64,000 nucleotides of DNA, from positions 179,292 to 243,291 of the forward strand of contig NZ_BDBZ01000013.1 in NCBI RefSeq assembly GCF_001613245.1, given 5' to 3'. The position numbers and the translations under genes were made by a program. The notes under the pieces were generated by a model. That model saw only the letters and a list, made by a program, of their open reading frames with translations. It was not told where the DNA came from and made no database searches. Positions within the stretch are counted from its first letter, which is position 1, and each line of letters starts with the position of its first letter. The DNA comes from Nocardia speluncae NBRC 108251 (GTDB lineage: Bacteria > Actinomycetota > Actinomycetes > Mycobacteriales > Mycobacteriaceae). Shown piece after piece: positions 58,842 to 64,000 of the stretch.

Positions 58842-58855
58842 TAGAACGTGTTATA
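58842..58855. promoter_or_regulatory. KstR-type operator upstream of the SRPBCC gene
   Basis: TAGAACGTGTTATA fits TNNAACNNGTTNNA exactly. Established: this is the consensus for KstR, the TetR repressor of the cholesterol degradation regulon in mycobacteria and related genera. It lies 11-24 bases upstream of the SRPBCC start. Confidence 0.6.
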
Positions 58856-58862
58856 GACGGGG

Positions 58863-59786
58863 TCAACCGGCGGCGCGGCCCTGGCCGGCAGGTGACTTCC
58901 CGGGTACCGGAAGCCGCGGTAGCTGCGGTAGCGGGACAGGGGCCGACGGCAGTCGTATCGAGCCGGGCAGCGCAGACCGTGGGCGGCGCCGGGCGACCCG
59001 GGCCGAGGCCACGATATGGCCGGGCTGCGCCGGTAGGCCGCGATGATCGCCGACGCCGACGACCGCCGGACGGCGGGCCCGCCGATGCAGCTGCCGCACA
59101 CCCAGAACCAGCCCGGCGACAGCCGTCAGCCCGAGTGCGACCAGCCGCAGCAACCACGGCTGGGTCGGATGCTCGGTGGCGGCCTGGGTCGCTGCCTGTG
59201 TGAAGGTTTCCACCACCGGCACCCCGTAGTGCTGGCGGCGGGAGTTCAGCTCCACGGCGGTCGCCGCGACCGAGGCGAGGGTTTCGCAGCGAGTCCGGAC
59301 CATCGGCTCGGCATGCGCGTCGCAGGCCTGGTGTAGCCGCACACCCAGGGTGCGGTCCAGCTCCTGCCGGGCCCACGGGCCGAGCGGGGCGCCGACGCTG
59401 TCGGCGTAGCGGAGTAGGTCGTAGCCCAGGTCGTGCGCCATACAGGCGGTATCGAATTCGGGCGGCAATTCGACCGGTGACGAACAGTCGCCGTCGGGTG
59501 CCACGAGCACGCCCTGCCGCAGAACGGGGTCGTATCCGGAATAGGACGCGAAGTCGTGCGGTAAGGCCGTCGTGGCGGCCTGACCCGGATCACCCGAAGT
59601 CAGGCCGGCCACCGCGAGTCCGGTGGGGCCCGGGATCGAACCGTCGAAGCCGATAGCGTCGGAGGCGGGAGCGGATACCGCCGTGAGCGCCAGACTGAGC
59701 AGGGCGGCGCCGGCGAGCGCAGGTGGCGATATCCGCCGCAACCGGCGCCGTTTTCGGCGCCGGTGATCGTCACTGGGTGAAGCCAT
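58863..59786 (-). CDS. prokaryotic phospholipase A2-like protein with C-terminal membrane helix
   Basis: A 307-residue predicted exported protein. A signal-like start (basic residues, then AALLSLALTAVSAPA) leads to the PLA2 catalytic segment DTACMAHDLGYDLLRY with the His118-Asp119 pair and Tyr, and four nearby cysteines. A hydrophobic segment (LLRLVALGLTAVAGLVLGV) follows, and then a basic, Pro-rich tail. It is closely similar to the protein at 61378-62253. The ATG at 59786 follows AAGG; the frame extends far upstream without support. The gene lies 128 bases downstream of the membrane hydrolase gene. Confidence 0.85.
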   Translation of the reverse strand: MASPSDDHRRRKRRRLRRISPPALAGAALLSLALTAVSAPASDAIGFDGSIPGPTGLAVAGLTSGDPGQAATTALPHDFASYSGYDPVLRQGVLVAPDGDCSSPVELPPEFDTACMAHDLGYDLLRYADSVGAPLGPWARQELDRTLGVRLHQACDAHAEPMVRTRCETLASVAATAVELNSRRQHYGVPVVETFTQAATQAATEHPTQPWLLRLVALGLTAVAGLVLGVRQLHRRARRPAVVGVGDHRGLPAQPGHIVASARVARRRPRSALPGSIRLPSAPVPLPQLPRLPVPGKSPAGQGRAAG

Positions 59787-59914
59787 GATGGGACACCTTA
59801 AGGGCAGACCCTGTGCGTTTCCGAACGGCGCCGTAGGCGGTACGGACCGGTAGGAGCGCGGTGGCTCGCCCGCATCCGGCGGGCAAACCCATCCACGCCC
59901 GCGGTCCGGCGCTA

Positions 59915-61381
59915 TCAACAGCCGGGTAGCGCGGTGCCCTGATCCACGTCGTAGCGGTGACCGTGGCCGGGTGGTGCTGCCAGGCTGCCCAGGAGGTCGG
60001 CGGTGGTCTGGACGAAACTCGCCACCGGCAGCCAACCAGGGGTCGGGGCATCTCGGCGAGCTCCGGTGAGGTCCGGCGGCCGCCACAGCAACTCGGGTGA
60101 CCAGTGCACTACCGGGTCGGAGGTATTGGCCAGGACCGTCGTCCGCGCCCCGGGCTCCCGGCCGCCGCCGCCCGGCATACCCGACCACAGCACCGAACAG
60201 GCCCGGCGGTTCTGTTCGGCCGCACCGGCGAACACCGCGCTACCGCCGAGCGCGCCCAGGCTCTGCCCGTACAGGTACAGCCGCGGCGGGTCCGGCAAGG
60301 TCGCGGCATGCTCTTCGACAGCGCTGAACAGCGCCCGGGCAGACACCGCGGCCGAATCCCGGCCCACCACGAAGGTCGCCCAGCTCGGCAGCTGTGAATA
60401 TTGCAATGCCGCCACCGCGAAATCGGCACCGAACCGGTCCTCGAACCCGCGCAGGGCCCGCCCGTCCACCCACCCCGAACCGGTGGGTACGGCAACCACC
60501 AGATGCGAACGGTCGAATCCGCCGGCTCGATCGAGCTCCCGGACTGCCAGTTCGGCCCGGGCCGCAGGATCGGGCGCCGACTGCAATCCGGCATAGACAC
60601 GCACGGCGCCGGCCGGGCCGTTCGTCACGAATCGCTGTCCCTCGAGCCCCAGCGAGGCCCAGCTCATCAGGGAGTCGGCGCTACCGGATCGAGTCGTCGC
60701 CACCGGCTGCACGAGGCCGGAATCGGCGGCGCCGCCACTCGCCGCCGCGATCCCCGGAATCCCGAAGAAGGCCACCGGCAGCGTCGCGATCACCGCCATC
60801 ACCAACCCCCGCGACCAGCCGATCCGCCGCAGCAACCGGCCGGCCCCGGTACCCGCGGCCACCAGGACGATTGTGAGCACCAGCGACCCGGCCGCCCAGA
60901 AAGACCAGTACTGCGGTCCGGTGCGCGCGACCCCCATGGCGTCGCGCAGTGTGTTCTGCCAAGACGCCGCATGCACCACCGACGCCACCACGCCGGCAAC
61001 GGCGGCTGCGAGCACGAGATGCCGCAAGGCAGGCGCACCGGCGAATCGATCCGCGGCCGGCCGGCGTAGGCGCCTGGTGATGTGTGCGACCCCCAGCAGG
61101 GCGACGACCAGCAGCGAGGTGAGAACGGCCTGGGCGGCGGCAGCGCGGGGGAGCAGACCGGGGGCCAGCGACAGCATGGTGGCGAGTGCCACCGCGAGGG
61201 TGACACCGGCCGGGAAGCCACGGCGTGCGGACCGGCGAAAATCGGCGGGTGCGGTTGTATCGGATATCGCCGGGCGGATCGAGGGAACCGCTACTCCGGT
61301 ACCGGCTCGGTCGAAGGGGCGTAGGAGAAAAGGTGCCGGCGACCAGAGAGGCTGGGCCGCGGCCGGGCCGATGTGTTTCAT
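59915..61381 (-). CDS. integral membrane alpha/beta hydrolase (PF10081-like)
   Basis: A 488-residue protein. About five membrane helices occupy residues 55-225 (for example GVTLAVALATMLSLAPGLLP and VLTSLLVVALLGVAHI). The extracytoplasmic part has an alpha/beta hydrolase domain with YLYGQSLGALGG (nucleophile serine) and later NTSDPVVHW (probable acid). Domains of this combination (membrane N-terminus, hydrolase C-terminus) are known in mycobacteria as exported alpha/beta hydrolases. The ATG at 61381 has AGGAG upstream and overlaps the stop of the PLA2-like gene by ATGA. A lipid substrate is likely. Confidence 0.85.
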   Translation of the reverse strand: MKHIGPAAAQPLWSPAPFLLRPFDRAGTGVAVPSIRPAISDTTAPADFRRSARRGFPAGVTLAVALATMLSLAPGLLPRAAAAQAVLTSLLVVALLGVAHITRRLRRPAADRFAGAPALRHLVLAAAVAGVVASVVHAASWQNTLRDAMGVARTGPQYWSFWAAGSLVLTIVLVAAGTGAGRLLRRIGWSRGLVMAVIATLPVAFFGIPGIAAASGGAADSGLVQPVATTRSGSADSLMSWASLGLEGQRFVTNGPAGAVRVYAGLQSAPDPAARAELAVRELDRAGGFDRSHLVVAVPTGSGWVDGRALRGFEDRFGADFAVAALQYSQLPSWATFVVGRDSAAVSARALFSAVEEHAATLPDPPRLYLYGQSLGALGGSAVFAGAAEQNRRACSVLWSGMPGGGGREPGARTTVLANTSDPVVHWSPELLWRPPDLTGARRDAPTPGWLPVASFVQTTADLLGSLAAPPGHGHRYDVDQGTALPGC

Positions 61382-62253
61382 GCGAACTCCTGCCGGAACG
61401 GGATCACCGAGCACGTGGTGTGCGGGGGAGTGGCCGGCGACGTGCGCAATCCCCGCGAGCCCAGCGACTTCCGTGCACGACTGCCGGTAGATTCGGCGGG
61501 CCGCCCGAGTAAGGCCGGTCCGCCGGGGGGTCTGTCGCCCGCACCATCACGTGACCGCACGAGCGCGAACAGGTCGCGCGCCCGGCGGCCGAATCGGCCA
61601 CCGGCGCAGGTGCGCCAGGTCAGGAACGTGGCGAACGCGGCGAGCACCAGCGCAACCACCCGCGGTAGCCAGGTCGTGGCCGTCTCGGCGACCGAGAAAT
61701 GTTCGACCACCGGCACGCCGTACCCTTGCCGCCGCGAATTGAGGTCGACCGCCGCCGCCGCGATGCCGGCCATGGTGGTGCAGCTGGTGCGGGCCATCGG
61801 GTCGTGGCGGTACCGGCACGCCGAGAGCATCCGGTCGGCGAGCGCGCGATCGAGGTCGCGGCGGGCCCACCCACCGAGTGGGTGACCGCTGTGCTGCGCG
61901 TAACGCAGCAGGTCGTAACCGAGGTCGTGCGCTTTGCAGGCGGTGTCGAACTCGGTAGGCAGCGGAACCGGTGACGAGCACGAACCCTGCGGGGCGACCA
62001 GGATCCCGTCGACGACCGCTGGGTGGTATCCGGTGACGGCGCCGAAATCGTCGGGAAACTGCGGTGCGGCCTCGGTGCCGGTCAGTGCGCGGACGGCGAC
62101 CGCGGCCGGGGTGGTATCGGCGGGCGGGCCCGCAGCACCGGCCGTGGGTACCGCAAGCAGTGATGCCGCTGCGGCGATCCCCGCGACGGCGAGTGCGGCG
62201 GGCCGGCGGCGCACCGGTGTCCGGCGGCGCGCGGCAGTGTTCGAGACAACCAT
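61378..62253 (-). CDS. second phospholipase A2-like protein
   Basis: A 291-residue paralogue of the protein at 58863-59786. It has a signal peptide ending near AGA-AG, the segment DTACKAHDLGYDLLRY (His109-Asp110) with two cysteines on the same strand, and a C-terminal helix (VVALVLAAFATFLTW) with a basic tail. The ATG at 62253 is chosen over one 8 codons upstream. It overlaps the membrane hydrolase gene by ATGA and is divergent from the histidine kinase gene. Confidence 0.85.
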   Translation of the reverse strand: MVVSNTAARRRTPVRRRPAALAVAGIAAAASLLAVPTAGAAGPPADTTPAAVAVRALTGTEAAPQFPDDFGAVTGYHPAVVDGILVAPQGSCSSPVPLPTEFDTACKAHDLGYDLLRYAQHSGHPLGGWARRDLDRALADRMLSACRYRHDPMARTSCTTMAGIAAAAVDLNSRRQGYGVPVVEHFSVAETATTWLPRVVALVLAAFATFLTWRTCAGGRFGRRARDLFALVRSRDGAGDRPPGGPALLGRPAESTGSRARKSLGSRGLRTSPATPPHTTCSVIPFRQEFA

Positions 62254-62418
62254 GGCCGTGACGGTATGAATCGTCAACAGTCGCTGCCGTCCCGCTCAGG
62301 AGCGGTTCCGGGCCCGTCCCGGGCGGTGAGGGCGGGGGCGGTCTACCCCGGGTGTACGGGCCCGATTTCACCCCACGGTATGAGGTGGATCCGGGCGGCG
62401 GTTCGTACTGTCGGTGTC

Positions 62419-63663
62419 ATGATGGAGTTCAGCGCCGCGCAACCGGCAGCGAAGTCACCGCCTTTCCGGAGCCGGCTCGCCCGCCTCGGACCCCGGTGGT
62501 GGGTGGATGCCGGCACGGTCTTCGTGGTGCTGGTGTTGTTCTCGGTCGCCTGGCCCACCCTGCATCTGACCCACGACGTGCCGTGGTCGATAGCCCCGCT
62601 CGTCGCGGCCTTCGCCGCGCTGCCGGTACTGCTGATCCGCCGGAACGCGGCGCTGGGTTGGGCTGTATCCGCCGGTTCGGCGCTGCTCATAGCCCTGGCC
62701 GTACCGAACGAGCCCGGTGAAGCCCTGCCCTTCCAGGTGGTGCAGATCGTCGCCCTCTACTTCCTGGTCTTCGGGGTGGCATTGCGGTCGCCGCCGCCGC
62801 TGGTGGCGGTGGTGTGGGCGGCGACATCGCTACTGCTGGGTGCGGCGCTCTCGGAGGAAGGGGTCGGCGCCGATCCGTGGGCCTGGCCGGTTTCCCTGGC
62901 AGCGACCGTGTTCGTCGCGGTACTGCTGCGGTCGCTGATCCGTTCGCGCTCCGAGCTGAACCGGCAGACCGAACTCAGCGAACTCGAACGCGCGCGGCGC
63001 ACCATTCTCGAGGAGAAAGCGCGGATCGCCCGTGATCTGCACGATGTGGTCGCGCACCATATGTCGCTGGTGGTGGTGCAGGCACAGACGGCCCCGTACC
63101 GGGTGAGCGGTGTGAACGAGGCAGCACGAGCCGAATTCGAATCGATCGGTGCCACCGCCCGGGAAGCGCTCAACGAGATCCGCGGCCTGCTCGGGGTGTT
63201 GCGCAGCGACGGTCAGCTCGCCGAACACACCCCGCAGCCCACTGCCGTCGATCTCGAAGCGCTGTTCCACTCCGCCACCCGGGCCGGAGTGGATCTCACC
63301 TGGTCGGTCGAGGGCACCCTCGCGGCGATACCCGACACCGTGGGCTCCGCGCTGTACCGGATCGTGCAGGAATCGCTGGCCAATGCCGGCCGGCACGCGC
63401 CCGGCGCCCCGGTCCGGATCGGAATCGACTGTGCCGATACGGTCACGCTGACCGTGGTCAACGGTCCGGGCGCCGGCCCGGCCGCCGCCGGTACCGGCGG
63501 GCACGGGATTCCGGGCATGCAGGCGCGGGCTCTGGCGGTCGGCGGCCGGTTGACGGCGGAACCGGCAGCCGACGGTGGATTCCGGGTCAGTGCGCTGCTA
63601 CCGCGCACCGTTGCGGTGGACCTGTCGTCGTCGGTGATTACTCAACCCGGTACGCCCGTCTGA
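62419..63663 (+). CDS. sensor histidine kinase (HisKA_3 type)
   Basis: A 414-residue membrane kinase of the NarL-partner class. Four or five hydrophobic segments (residues about 30-50, 58-73, 80-95, 105-145, 157-170) are followed by the dimerisation box RIARDLHDVVAHHMS (His208), N-box QESLANAGRHA and G-box GGHGIPGMQARA. The start is ATG at 62419 (or 62422). The response regulator that usually follows is not seen in the remaining 337 bases, so it may be encoded elsewhere. Divergent from the PLA2 operon; control of that operon is possible. Confidence 0.9.
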   Translation: MMEFSAAQPAAKSPPFRSRLARLGPRWWVDAGTVFVVLVLFSVAWPTLHLTHDVPWSIAPLVAAFAALPVLLIRRNAALGWAVSAGSALLIALAVPNEPGEALPFQVVQIVALYFLVFGVALRSPPPLVAVVWAATSLLLGAALSEEGVGADPWAWPVSLAATVFVAVLLRSLIRSRSELNRQTELSELERARRTILEEKARIARDLHDVVAHHMSLVVVQAQTAPYRVSGVNEAARAEFESIGATAREALNEIRGLLGVLRSDGQLAEHTPQPTAVDLEALFHSATRAGVDLTWSVEGTLAAIPDTVGSALYRIVQESLANAGRHAPGAPVRIGIDCADTVTLTVVNGPGAGPAAAGTGGHGIPGMQARALAVGGRLTAEPAADGGFRVSALLPRTVAVDLSSSVITQPGTPV

Positions 63664-64000
63664 TCCGAAACAGCTATAACACCAGCACATAGCCATTTCG
63701 AATGGCCCGGAAGCCTTGTGCTGTCAATGGATCACCGGCCGCCCGGATCTCTGCCCGCACCTCCGATGCCCGCCCGGGCCCGGCTTGGCAAACAACGCAA
63801 CCGAATGACCCTCGAGGATTCCTCGGGGGTGCGTGCGTGCCGGTTCTCGGGAGCATCGTTCCGTTAGCAGGCACACGGCCCGACTCGGACACGCGCTGTT
63901 CGGGCAGGAGGACCAGCCGTAGAGATCCTTCCCCTCCGTCTATGGCCGCCCCCGCCAGACCAGGGCCGTCCCGGCTTTGTTGTACCCCACCTCAAAGGTT
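63664..64000. other. terminal intergenic region with a repeat fragment
   Basis: 337 bases to the window edge without a supported gene. A weak stem CCCTCGAGG...CCTCGGGGG near 63809-63830 may end the kinase transcript. The last 15 bases hold CCCACCTCAAAGG, which also occurs at 10990-11002. No response regulator is seen. Confidence 0.4.

Overview
The window is high-GC actinobacterial DNA, most likely from Nocardia or a close mycolic-acid-containing relative. From about 7.3 kb to 58 kb the genes follow the order I know from Mycobacterium tuberculosis Rv3044 to Rv3011c: fecB, ctaD, serB2, an ABC ATPase, NUDIX, enoyl-CoA hydratase, two methyltransferases, the methylglucose lipopolysaccharide (MGLP) genes, fixAB, an OlsB-like/PlsC-like pair, iscS, mnmA, a MetE-like gene, ligA, an ACT-domain gene, gatC and gatA. 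Several accessory genes interrupt that backbone. The assignment rests on recalled synteny and visible protein motifs, not on a database search.

Positions 1 to about 7.2 kb are one end of an integrated phage-related element, recognisably lower in GC. Terminase, portal, scaffold, capsid and two head-completion proteins read rightward. They meet a leftward operon of a large serine integrase and two small unknown genes at a shared hairpin terminator. No tail, lysis or replication gene lies in the visible part, which looks like a head-only satellite or a remnant.

7.3-18.4 kb holds core metabolism: an iron-siderophore-type lipoprotein divergent from cytochrome oxidase subunit I, phosphoserine phosphatase, a PTH2-like hydrolase, an ABC ATPase, NUDIX, enoyl-CoA hydratase and two methyltransferases. 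18.5-22 kb is an inserted, translationally coupled two-gene cassette: a STAND/AAA-like ATPase and a membrane-anchored type-1 periplasmic-binding-protein-like sensor. I consider it the best candidate for an undescribed system. 22-29 kb carries small accessory genes and the MGLP cluster (acyltransferase, beta-propeller lipoprotein, GT4 transferase, GH57 enzyme, methyltransferase).

29-42 kb holds electron-transfer flavoprotein fixAB, glutamate dehydrogenase, a short-chain dehydrogenase, an acyl-CoA synthetase, a secreted lipase, a LysR regulator divergent from type II NADH dehydrogenase, and an ornithine-lipid-type acyltransferase pair. 42-47 kb is accessory: a secreted Asp/Asn/Gly/Tyr-rich protein between two similar palindromes, a fatty-acid desaturase, and a TetR/dehydrogenase pair with three operator-like sites, bracketed by two AT-rich 31-bp direct repeats.

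47-58 kb returns to the core: iscS, mnmA, a MetE-like gene, ligA, an AAA ATPase, an ACT-domain protein, gatC and gatA. 58-64 kb is outside the recalled synteny: an SRPBCC protein under a site matching the KstR consensus, two paralogous phospholipase A2-like proteins around a membrane alpha/beta hydrolase, and a sensor histidine kinase with no partner in view.
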